Part shown: piece after piece, positions 30,909 to 38,375 of the stretch
Layout of the letters: every line of letters begins with the position of its first letter
Numbering within the stretch: position 1 is the stretch's first letter
Source of the DNA: Nostoc favosum CHAB5714
Lineage (GTDB): Bacteria > Cyanobacteriota > Cyanobacteriia > Cyanobacteriales > Nostocaceae
Assembly (NCBI RefSeq): GCF_020829495.1
Contig: NZ_JAIVFQ010000021.1
Coordinates: forward strand, 1-64,000
Reading direction: 5' to 3'
DNA length: 64,000 nt
Program-made: the position numbers and the translations under genes
The notes under the pieces: model-generated
The model's database searches: none
Seen by the model: the letters and a program-made list of their open reading frames with translations, nothing else
What the model was told of the DNA's origin: nothing

Positions 30909-31063
30909 TGGTCTGTCAAGCTAACTTTGTGGGGTTAACGAACCACAGAGGCACAGAGAACACAGAGAAAAAGAGAGAAAGATTCTAAAACTTGGTTTAC
31001 TTAAGCATTGTTGGCTTGGTGAACTACTAGGTTGGTACTGATGAAAGAGGATGTTAAGCAATC

Positions 31064-31960
31064 ATGTCAATTATTGCAGGTCAGACAGTACTTCTGACAG
31101 GAGCCTCACGCGGCATTGGAGTATTTATTGCGTGTGCTTTGGCAAAAGAAAAGGCGACTATAGTTGGTGTTTCGCGATCGCAAGAGGCACTAGATCAAGT
31201 AGCTGCCGAAGTCAAAGCTTTAGGAGGTCGCTGGTTAGGTATTAAATATGACCTCAGCAAGCTTGAGGATCTGCCAAACCTCATTCAGCAAATCAATCAG
31301 CTTGCAGGGCCAATTGACATTTTGATTAACAACGCAGGTATAGAGATATACAATAAATTTCAAGATTATTCAACTGCGGAGTTACAGTCAATATTAACAA
31401 TTAACTTGCTATCGGGGATGGAATTAAGTCGTTTGGTACTACCAACGATGTTAGCCCAAAACAGGGGTCACATTGTTAATATTGCTTCTCTAGCTGGTAA
31501 AAAGGGAAACCCTTACAACAGTGTTTACTCTGCTAGCAAAGCTGGTTTTCTTATATGGACTGATGCACTCAGACAAGAACTAGCTAGTACTGGCGTGGGA
31601 ATTTCTGCAATCTGTCCAGGATATGTTTCTGGTGAGGGAATGATTGCCGATACTGGTGTACCGATACCAAAGTTAGCAGGCGCATCTACACCAGATGATG
31701 TAGCAAAAGCCGTCATCCGCGCTATTAAGCAGAATCAGGCAGAAGTGATTGTCAATCAAGATCCGACAACAGAAACTATATCAAAACTGCTAATGGGGCT
31801 GTGGCAAATTTTTCCCCTATTTGGCGACGCAGTTTATCAGTGGATGGGAGTAGGTAAGCTCAATCAACTCCGCATCGAGAATCAAAAGCACGTTGCGTTG
31901 AAATTTAGTGGAAGTAAATCAATGGTAATAGCAACATCAGACAAAACTACTGAAAGATGA
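31064..31960 (+). CDS. Short-chain dehydrogenase/reductase
   Basis: This 298-residue classical SDR has the cofactor motif TGASRGIG at about 11-18, the NNAG motif (NNAGIEIYN), the catalytic Ser in VNIASLAG and YSASKAG with the active Tyr and Lys. The extra C-terminal region (LMGLWQIFPLFGDAVYQWMG) is hydrophobic and may associate with membrane or a lipid substrate. In this cluster it could oxidise or reduce the hydroxyacyl product. The Arg after TGAS hints at NADPH preference. An AGAGG lies upstream of the ATG. It sits between the docking-domain protein and a glycosyltransferase gene 70 bp downstream. Confidence 0.9.
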   Translation: MSIIAGQTVLLTGASRGIGVFIACALAKEKATIVGVSRSQEALDQVAAEVKALGGRWLGIKYDLSKLEDLPNLIQQINQLAGPIDILINNAGIEIYNKFQDYSTAELQSILTINLLSGMELSRLVLPTMLAQNRGHIVNIASLAGKKGNPYNSVYSASKAGFLIWTDALRQELASTGVGISAICPGYVSGEGMIADTGVPIPKLAGASTPDDVAKAVIRAIKQNQAEVIVNQDPTTETISKLLMGLWQIFPLFGDAVYQWMGVGKLNQLRIENQKHVALKFSGSKSMVIATSDKTTER

Positions 31961-32030
31961 CGTTGTTGAATTTAGATATGAAATTTAAAAAGATTGTCTC
32001 GAACCCAAATACAAACCCAATGGAAAAGCC

Positions 32031-33206
32031 ATGAAAAAAGTATATTTGATGATTTATGATTTAGGCGCAGGTCATCGCAGCACAGCCAATGCTTTGCAAA
32101 AAGTGATCGAGAAGCGGCAATTGCCTTGGGAAATTCATATAGTCGATGCTTTCAAAGAAATTATTGGCACGACTGCTCCACACTACGTTTACAATCAGCT
32201 AATACTCAAAAAAGACTGGGCAAAAATTATTAATGACCCTTTCTTAGTTCCCTCATTCAAATTACAAATACGCCTTTCTCGTTTTGCTTGGCTAGGACGT
32301 TTTAAAAGATACTGGCAGCAGCATCAACCTGATATGGTGGTTTCATTACTGCCCTATATCAACGGGCTGATTAATCAAAGCTTGCAGGCAGTATCGCCCA
32401 GTGTGCCTTTTGCAACCGTAATGACCGATCATGCCGATTGTCCACCCCACTTCTGGATTGATCCACAAGGGCAATTTTTAATTTGTCCTACTCAACGAGC
32501 AGTTGAACAAGCAAAAAACTTGGGTTATACGCAAGAGCGAATTTTCAGCACTTCAGGAGTGGTAATTCATCCTCGATTTTCTGAACCCGTAAATAGCGAT
32601 CGCAAAATTGAAAGAGAACGCTTAGGTCTAAATCCAGATTTACCAACAGGTTTAATCACTTTTGGTAGTCAGGGATCAAAAGCAATGCTAGAAATTGCCG
32701 ATTCTCTAGAGAAATCGTCACTGAATCTACAACTCATTTTTATCTGCGGACGCAATGAAGAAATAGCAAATACTTTGCGCCGTCAACAGAGTCGCTTACC
32801 AAGATTCATTGAAACTTTTACTAGTGAAATTCCCTACTATATGCATTTGTCGGATTTCTTCATTGGTAAATCCGGCTCAGTAGGTGTTAGCGAAGCTGTG
32901 GCAATGAGCTTGCCAGTAATTACAGATTGCAACGCCTTAAGTATGTTTCAAGAACGACCTTCGGCTGAGTGGATTGCAGAAAATGAGATTGGAATTGTAG
33001 TCCCCGATTTTCGGGATATTAACCAAGCTGTAGCAAAGCTAATCCAACCGGAAACTCTGGCTCAGTACCGTGCTAACGCCGCCGCAATCAACAATCAAGG
33101 AGTATTTGAAGTTGTTGATATTTTGGAACAAATGCTTGAAAACTCCTTCTCTGTTGCGCCTTCTCCAACAGTTGAGACAAATAAGCAGTTATCCTCGGCA
33201 GTTTGA
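32031..33206 (+). CDS. MGDG-synthase/MurG-like glycosyltransferase (GT28 type), copy 1
   Basis: This 391-residue protein starts with an acceptor-domain signature of the monogalactosyl-/glucosyl-diacylglycerol synthase family (YDLGAGHRSTANAL), followed by PDMVVSLLP and the acceptor-to-donor linker VVIHPRFSEP. The donor-binding half has LITFGSQGSKAML, LIFICGRNEEIA, YYMHLSDFFIGKSGSVGVSEA and the Glu-containing end SMFQERPSAEW. These enzymes transfer a hexose from a nucleotide sugar to a lipid acceptor at the membrane. Here the acceptor is probably the cluster's hydroxylated lipid chain (inference). It is paralogous to the gene at 34968-36200. Confidence 0.88.
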   Translation: MKKVYLMIYDLGAGHRSTANALQKVIEKRQLPWEIHIVDAFKEIIGTTAPHYVYNQLILKKDWAKIINDPFLVPSFKLQIRLSRFAWLGRFKRYWQQHQPDMVVSLLPYINGLINQSLQAVSPSVPFATVMTDHADCPPHFWIDPQGQFLICPTQRAVEQAKNLGYTQERIFSTSGVVIHPRFSEPVNSDRKIERERLGLNPDLPTGLITFGSQGSKAMLEIADSLEKSSLNLQLIFICGRNEEIANTLRRQQSRLPRFIETFTSEIPYYMHLSDFFIGKSGSVGVSEAVAMSLPVITDCNALSMFQERPSAEWIAENEIGIVVPDFRDINQAVAKLIQPETLAQYRANAAAINNQGVFEVVDILEQMLENSFSVAPSPTVETNKQLSSAV

Positions 33207-33247
33207 TGGATATAGCAATCCGAAAAAAATAACCGGAGTGAAATAAT

Positions 33248-33496
33248 ATGCTATTTGATTGGCTGATCGTAGGGGCCGGATACTCAGCCTGTGTAATGGC
33301 TGAACGGCTTGCAACTCAGCTTGGACACAGAGTACTGATTGTAGAGCAGCGAGACCACATCGGGGGCAATGCCTACGATTACTACAACGAGCATGGCATT
33401 CTCGTTCATAAATATGGGCCTCACATCTTTCATACTAAATCTAAAAAAGTATGGGATTATCTCTCTCACTTCCAAATAAAAAAATATCCCACTGTT
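33248..33496 (+). pseudogene. UDP-galactopyranose mutase, N-terminal fragment
   Basis: The first about 80 residues are clearly a Glf-type mutase: the FAD-binding motif LIVGAGYSACVMAERLA, then EQRDHIGGNAYDYYNEHGI and HKYGPHIFHTKSKKVWDYL. The family is about 370-400 residues long, so four fifths are missing. The frame runs into three GTCAACA heptamers at about 33498-33520 and stops at 33574 after unrelated sequence. The start keeps a GGAG ribosome-binding site, so the loss is recent. The intact gene would have supplied UDP-galactofuranose, which hints that the ancestral product carried a galactofuranosyl group. Confidence 0.85.
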
Positions 33497-33633
33497 CACA
33501 GTCAACAGTCAACAGTCAACAACTTCAAGCGGTTGTTTTTATTTCTTGGAGTTCCCATAGCTAATTCTATGTAGAAAGTGCCAAAAAGATGCGATCGCAC
33601 TTGTGATGGATAAAAAACATACAACTCTTTCCT

Positions 33634-33888
33634 AGGACTTACGCACGGGTAACGGAAAACGAACCACAGAGAAGCCAGTGCGCCCTTGCGGTTAAGAGAC
33701 TTGTTCGCGCAGCGTCTCCCCTTGGGAGAAGCAACTGGCGCGGCGCAGAGAAGCCAGTGCGCCCTTGCGGTTAAGAGACTTGTTCGCTCAAGCGCGTTCC
33801 CGTTCGCGCAGCGTCTCCGTCAGGAGAAGGGTAGCAACTGGCGCGTCACGGAGGAATGAGAGTTTGAGAGGGTTTTTGCGTAAGTCCT
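33634..33888. repeat. Small inverted-repeat element, AGGACTTACGCA family (copy 3)
   Basis: This is a 255-bp element with the family ends and the same flanking interiors as copy 2 (14360-14533). Its middle is expanded by a partial internal duplication of the GAAGCCAGTGCGCCCTTGCG block and by GTTCGCGCAGCGTCTCC-type sequence. It lies between the truncated mutase and the methyltransferase gene. A frame running through it into the methyltransferase (from 33765) is not the native start. Confidence 0.85.
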
Positions 33889-33941
33889 ATTTCCCTAAAA
33901 TTCTCACTAAAAAATTGTTAATATTTTCTCACAGAAGGATT

Positions 33942-34862
33942 ATGGTGCAACAACAACTCGTTAGTACAACCAAGCAACGCCTTGAATGTTCCATTTGCAA
34001 TTATCGCGTCGATCCGAATGATAAATCTGCATTTTCTACGTTTCCTTGTAGTGTCAGAGCCTTTATAGGCGAAAAGTTTCAGGTTTGGCGATGTCCTGAT
34101 TGCAAGACGATACACTGTTTAGATGTCGTAGACCTTGACCACTATTACACACAATACCCGACTGCTAAGGCAGTACTTACATGGTCATATCGATTTCTCT
34201 ATGGCAACCTGTGCCGCCAGTTGACAAAGCATGGGTTTTCCAAGACTCACTCGTTACTCGATTATGGCTGTGGTGCTAACGGTCTGTTTGTACAATATCT
34301 GCAAGAACGTGGCTTTGCCAATTCCTATGGATATGACCCTTATGGGTCAGAAGATGGCTTTGGCGATCCAACAACCCTCCAGCGTAGACCATTTGATTAC
34401 ATCTCGCTCCAAGATGTCATCGAACATGTTGAAGATCCTAATGATCTATTAAGTAAGTTAAACAATATGTTGTCTCCTGGTGGTTACATTCTAATCAGTA
34501 CACCTAACGCCGCTAATATCGACCTCAAGCGACCCGACTTACCCGATCACTTTAACTGTATGCATATCCCCTACCACCTTCATGTATACACGCGTGAAAC
34601 CCTCGAATCTTTAGGAAGATGTCAGGGATGGGAGCCTGTAGATTTCTTTGACCGAAAATATGACGATACACCCTGGTTCGGCTTCAACAATCGAGTTTAT
34701 AACGTTTACATGAGCCTCTTTGACAACTCACCAGACGTTTTTGTTGAGCCGTTGAAACTAGGGAAAGCGTTGTCCTCTTATAAATTCCTTTTCTACGCTA
34801 TTTTTGGTTATTGGCTGAGTTTCCATTCTGGGATGAGCATCATGTTCCGCAAAAGTATTTAA
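33942..34862 (+). CDS. SAM-dependent methyltransferase with N-terminal zinc-ribbon-like segment
   Basis: This 306-residue class I methyltransferase has motif I LLDYGCGANGLFVQYL, motif II-like YGYDPYG, and the post-I acidic region YISLQDVIEHVEDPNDLL followed by LSPGGYILISTPN, as in UbiG/Methyltransf_23 enzymes. The first 60 residues carry two Cys pairs (CSIC and CPDC) that could bind zinc, as in sugar and exopolysaccharide methyltransferases. A sugar hydroxyl or a carboxyl group of the cluster product is a likely target (inference). I set the start at 33942 because AGAAGG lies just before this ATG and the upstream frame is repeat-element sequence. Confidence 0.88.
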   Translation: MVQQQLVSTTKQRLECSICNYRVDPNDKSAFSTFPCSVRAFIGEKFQVWRCPDCKTIHCLDVVDLDHYYTQYPTAKAVLTWSYRFLYGNLCRQLTKHGFSKTHSLLDYGCGANGLFVQYLQERGFANSYGYDPYGSEDGFGDPTTLQRRPFDYISLQDVIEHVEDPNDLLSKLNNMLSPGGYILISTPNAANIDLKRPDLPDHFNCMHIPYHLHVYTRETLESLGRCQGWEPVDFFDRKYDDTPWFGFNNRVYNVYMSLFDNSPDVFVEPLKLGKALSSYKFLFYAIFGYWLSFHSGMSIMFRKSI

Positions 34863-34967
34863 TCCGATGCTCGCCTCCTTATGGAATTGCTGGTGAACTG
34901 AGTTGAATAGAAGTTCGCCCAGCAGGATAACAAAAAAAGTTTTGTTTTTAAGAGATATTTTGTATTT

Positions 34968-36200
34968 ATGAAAACAATGCAATCACCCTCATATCCAAAA
35001 AAAAAGTTTTTGATCAATGTTGTCACCGGAAATAGTGGTGGAGGGCATATCGCTACTTCTAATGCGATATCTTCAATCATTGAGCAACAACTCCCCTGTC
35101 AAACTAGTGTTACCGATGTAGACGTATTAGCGCAGCGTTTAGCAGAAGGACAAAAGACACTGGATATTTACAGGCTATTCGGAACTAGTGGGGATCAAGT
35201 TCTCAACCAGATTATGCAAAGTGGTTGGACATGGATTCACCATCTGATGATGCCTTTTAATAAACTACTTATCAAACTAAATCACGATGCTGGTGTGAGG
35301 ATATTTGAAGAACATTGGCGTGAGCAACAGCCAGATATGGTAGTTTCTGTAGTGCCCTTGTTTAATAAAATGATATGGGAAAGTTTACAAAGAGTAAAAC
35401 CAGACACACCTTTGGTGACAATTCTGACAGATTTTGCTGATTTTCCGTCCGCTTATTGGATAGAACCGGAAACAGGAAGTTATATAGTCTGTGGCACCCA
35501 AAAAGCAGTGGAGCAAGCTCGTTCTTTGGGAGTAAAGGAGGAGCTGATCGTCAAAACTTCGGGACTGGTGATTAACCCTCGCTTTTATGAACCGATTGTG
35601 AGCGATCGCGCCCAGGAAAGGCAACGGTTGGGTTTAGATCCAGACTGTCTGACTGGACTTGTATTATTCGGGGGTAATGGCTCCAAAGTAATGCTGGAAA
35701 TTGCCAAGCGTCTAGAGTCTTTTCAACAAAAGCTACAACTCATCTTTATTTGCGGACGCAATGAAGAACTAGCTTTAGCTTTACGTGAGAGCCAAGCTCT
35801 TCAGAAAAGGTTTGTCACCACCTTTACAAAAGACATTCCTTACTATATGCATCTTAGTGATTTTCTGATTGGTAAACCAGGCCCTGGTAGTATTAGTGAG
35901 GCGCTAGTAATGAAGCTACCAGTGATTGTGGAACGCAGTGCTGCAACAATGCCACAGGAACGATACAACACTGACTGGATTCAACAGCAGCAGGTAGGTC
36001 TGGTTATCCGCAGTTTTCGAGATATTGACCGAGCAGTTGAGCAGTTTCTTGAGCCGGAAAATTTTGCCTGCTACCGTGCAAATGTTGCTGCGGTAAACAA
36101 TAGAGCCGTGTTTGAAGTTCCCGATATCTTACAGAAGATTCTTGCTAATAATTATAAAACAACTAAAACAACAGTGGCAGAACCACTCCAGCAGAGGTAG
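34968..36200 (+). CDS. MGDG-synthase/MurG-like glycosyltransferase (GT28 type), copy 2
   Basis: This 410-residue paralogue of the gene at 32031 has VTGNSGGGHIATSNAI at the start, PDMVVSVVPLFNKMIW, the linker LVINPRFYEP, and the donor half LVLFGGNGSKVMLEIAKRL, LIFICGRNEELA and YYMHLSDFLIGKPGPGSISEA. The GGGH motif and the GPGSISEA donor loop are closer to the canonical MGDG-synthase family than copy 1, in which the loop reads GSVGVSEA. This suggests different sugar donors or successive glycosylations. It ends 8 bp before the exporter gene, so the two are probably co-translated. Confidence 0.88.
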   Translation: MKTMQSPSYPKKKFLINVVTGNSGGGHIATSNAISSIIEQQLPCQTSVTDVDVLAQRLAEGQKTLDIYRLFGTSGDQVLNQIMQSGWTWIHHLMMPFNKLLIKLNHDAGVRIFEEHWREQQPDMVVSVVPLFNKMIWESLQRVKPDTPLVTILTDFADFPSAYWIEPETGSYIVCGTQKAVEQARSLGVKEELIVKTSGLVINPRFYEPIVSDRAQERQRLGLDPDCLTGLVLFGGNGSKVMLEIAKRLESFQQKLQLIFICGRNEELALALRESQALQKRFVTTFTKDIPYYMHLSDFLIGKPGPGSISEALVMKLPVIVERSAATMPQERYNTDWIQQQQVGLVIRSFRDIDRAVEQFLEPENFACYRANVAAVNNRAVFEVPDILQKILANNYKTTKTTVAEPLQQR

Positions 36201-36208
36201 TAACAGCG

Positions 36209-37774
36209 ATGAATCGAGATCGTATTAAAGCAGTTACCCTGGCGGCAATGTGTTTCGCCCTCTTCATGGCCAATCTTGATGACACTGTGATGAATGTGGC
36301 GCTTCCCCAGATTCAGATAAGTCTAAACTCTGGCGTGTCGGGATTACAGTGGATTCTCAACGCTTACACTTTGTCTGCGGCTGGTATAATGCTGCCAAGC
36401 GGAACATTAGGAGACATTTATGGACGTAAGCGAGTCTTCCTTACAGGGCTAGTCATCTTCACGATCGCTTCTTTAATTTGTGGTCTGGCTCCAAATTTGA
36501 GTATCTTGATTACTGGGCGAACCCTTCAAGGAATTGGGGCTGCTGCCCTAGTGACTGGTTCTCTCTCGATCATTGCTGATACCTTTCCTGAACCGAATGA
36601 AAAATCAAAAGCCCTTGGTATTTGGGCTGCCGTGTCAGGACTTGCCCTCGTTGCGGGGCCTGGACTAGGCGGACTCCTAGTAGATACTTTGGGATGGCAA
36701 AGCGTGTTCTTTCTCAACTTACCACTGGGCGCGATCGCTTTTCAGGTGACTTTGCGTGTTGTTAAGGAAAGTAAAGATTCCAACAAACAACGTCTTGATG
36801 TGCCTGGTTTACTGCTCAGTGTCATATTTCTGGCTTCACTTACATACGCACTTACCCAAGGGAATACTGGGCTGTGGCGATCGCCGCTCATTGTCTTGCT
36901 GCTGATAGTTGCTGGACTTAGCTTTATAGCATTTTTATTTGTTGAGTCCCACAGTAGCCACCCAATGGTGCCATTAACCTTGTTTCAGAATTCGACATTT
37001 ACTGTTGTCAATGTCGTTGAGGTTTTGGTATTCTTCAGTGTTGTCAGCTTACTTTTTATCTTCAGCCTGTTCTTCCAACAAGTGCAGGGGTACTCGGCAA
37101 TGGCAGCTGGCTTGCGCTTCCTGCCGATGAATGGAGCTTTTGTAATTGCATCTATATGTTCTGGGTGGTTTGCTGCTCGCTTAGGGTGGCGCTTTGCGAT
37201 CGCGACAGGACTTATCGTAGCAAGCATAGCTACATTTTCGTTGATCCGAATTAGTGCTGATACAGAGTATGGAGCGATTTTGTGGAGCCTGATTCTTTCG
37301 GGGTTTGGTAGCGGCTTGACACTCGCGCCCTTAGCAGCAGTAGGTCTGAATTCTGTACCCTCGACAAAAGTGGGAATTGCCTCAGCAGTAATCAACACTA
37401 GTAATCGTATCGGCACTATTTTAGGAGTTGCTATACAAGGAACAATTCTCACACAACTGCTAGCCTCAGATTTGGCGCGATCGCTCTCTACTTTGGGTCT
37501 ACCCTCCAACCTCCAGGATCGCCTTCTCGCTGATGTTTTGCATAGTGGAGTTAAAGTCCCCAGTGACCTGCCACCTAACATTTCCGCCCAAGCTATGCAT
37601 CAGGCGATCAGCAATGCATTTGTATCAGGTCTACACGCAACTGTGCTTCTCGCTAGTGTTGCCTTGCTAGGTGGGGCATTTTTGATTCTGGTGTTTGTTC
37701 AGCCAACTTTTAACCAACTCACTAAGAATTCTCTTGTTTCTATTAAACACAAGAAGCAGGGTAAGCGTATCTAA
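36209..37774 (+). CDS. Major facilitator exporter, DHA2/EmrB-QacA family (14 TM)
   Basis: This 521-residue multidrug-type transporter has motif D1 (LDDTVMNVALPQI) in TM1, motif A (GTLGDIYGRKRVFL) after TM2 and motif C (GLALVAGPGLGGLLVD) in TM5. Hydropathy fits 14 TM segments. It is most likely the export pump for the cluster product, or a resistance pump for it. It is the last gene of the tight plus-strand run. A 600-bp gap with an inverted-repeat element separates it from the CylK-like gene. DHA2 proteins in Gram-negative bacteria often need an EmrA-type adaptor, which is not in the cluster. Confidence 0.93.
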   Translation: MNRDRIKAVTLAAMCFALFMANLDDTVMNVALPQIQISLNSGVSGLQWILNAYTLSAAGIMLPSGTLGDIYGRKRVFLTGLVIFTIASLICGLAPNLSILITGRTLQGIGAAALVTGSLSIIADTFPEPNEKSKALGIWAAVSGLALVAGPGLGGLLVDTLGWQSVFFLNLPLGAIAFQVTLRVVKESKDSNKQRLDVPGLLLSVIFLASLTYALTQGNTGLWRSPLIVLLLIVAGLSFIAFLFVESHSSHPMVPLTLFQNSTFTVVNVVEVLVFFSVVSLLFIFSLFFQQVQGYSAMAAGLRFLPMNGAFVIASICSGWFAARLGWRFAIATGLIVASIATFSLIRISADTEYGAILWSLILSGFGSGLTLAPLAAVGLNSVPSTKVGIASAVINTSNRIGTILGVAIQGTILTQLLASDLARSLSTLGLPSNLQDRLLADVLHSGVKVPSDLPPNISAQAMHQAISNAFVSGLHATVLLASVALLGGAFLILVFVQPTFNQLTKNSLVSIKHKKQGKRI

Positions 37775-37963
37775 ATTAGACTTTACAAAAAAGATGATTT
37801 ATGTATTGAACAAAAAAATCAGGTTTATCGTTTATTTGAAACTGTTAAAGGAATTTGCGAAAAATAAATCATTTACCATTTGGCCTAATTATTGGATATT
37901 ATTCTTTGCAGATGCCTAATATAACCACCAGAGTATCAGCACCAGGTAACGGAAATTAGTCAA

Positions 37964-38309
37964 AGGATGTTTTAAAAGTATTTTTGGTAACATAAAAGCC
38001 TCGGAATTAACCCCCTAGCCCCCAAGGCTGTTTCATACCCTAAAAGGCGCTGGTTTACAAGCGTTTCAAGCAAAACAAATCAGATAACTAAAAAATCTGA
38101 TTAGACGAGGAAATGGCATTTGCACTTAAAATTATCCGTTGAACTGGTAATTTTTCTTTTTCCCACTTCCCTAAATTTATCGCTCATACTCTTGACAAAA
38201 TCATGATCTTATCGAATGAAACAGCCTTGCCCTAGCTCTCCGGTACGTTTCATTCGATCAGGTGTAGAACTTATCAAGATAGTATATTTTGCGACTTTTA
38301 AAACATCCT
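37964..38309. repeat. 346-bp inverted-repeat element upstream of the CylK-like gene
   Basis: A perfect 16-bp terminal inverted repeat (AGGATGTTTTAAAAGT / ACTTTTAAAACATCCT) bounds the element. Inside is a second inverted repeat, AAGGCTGTTTCAT (38024-38036) / ATGAAACAGCCTT (38216-38228), suggesting one element nested in another. No coding capacity. Related ends (AGGATGTTTGAAAAGT) occur twice at about 51562-51660. It fills most of the 600-bp gap between exporter and CylK-like gene and ends 66 bp before the latter's start. Confidence 0.8.
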
Positions 38310-38375
38310 CTCACAAGTGCAAAACTGAGTCTGGAAAAAATCTGAATTGTTTCTCAAATAAGGGATTTAAACAAA

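Noticed and set aside
33765..33941. 59-residue N-terminal extension of the methyltransferase
   Set aside because: This part is an Arg-rich translation of the repeat element; a good ribosome-binding site precedes ATG 33942.
36985..37581. 198-codon minus-strand frame opposite the exporter gene
   Set aside because: It lies wholly inside the MFS gene, which has full family motifs; the opposite frame has no motif and no start signal.
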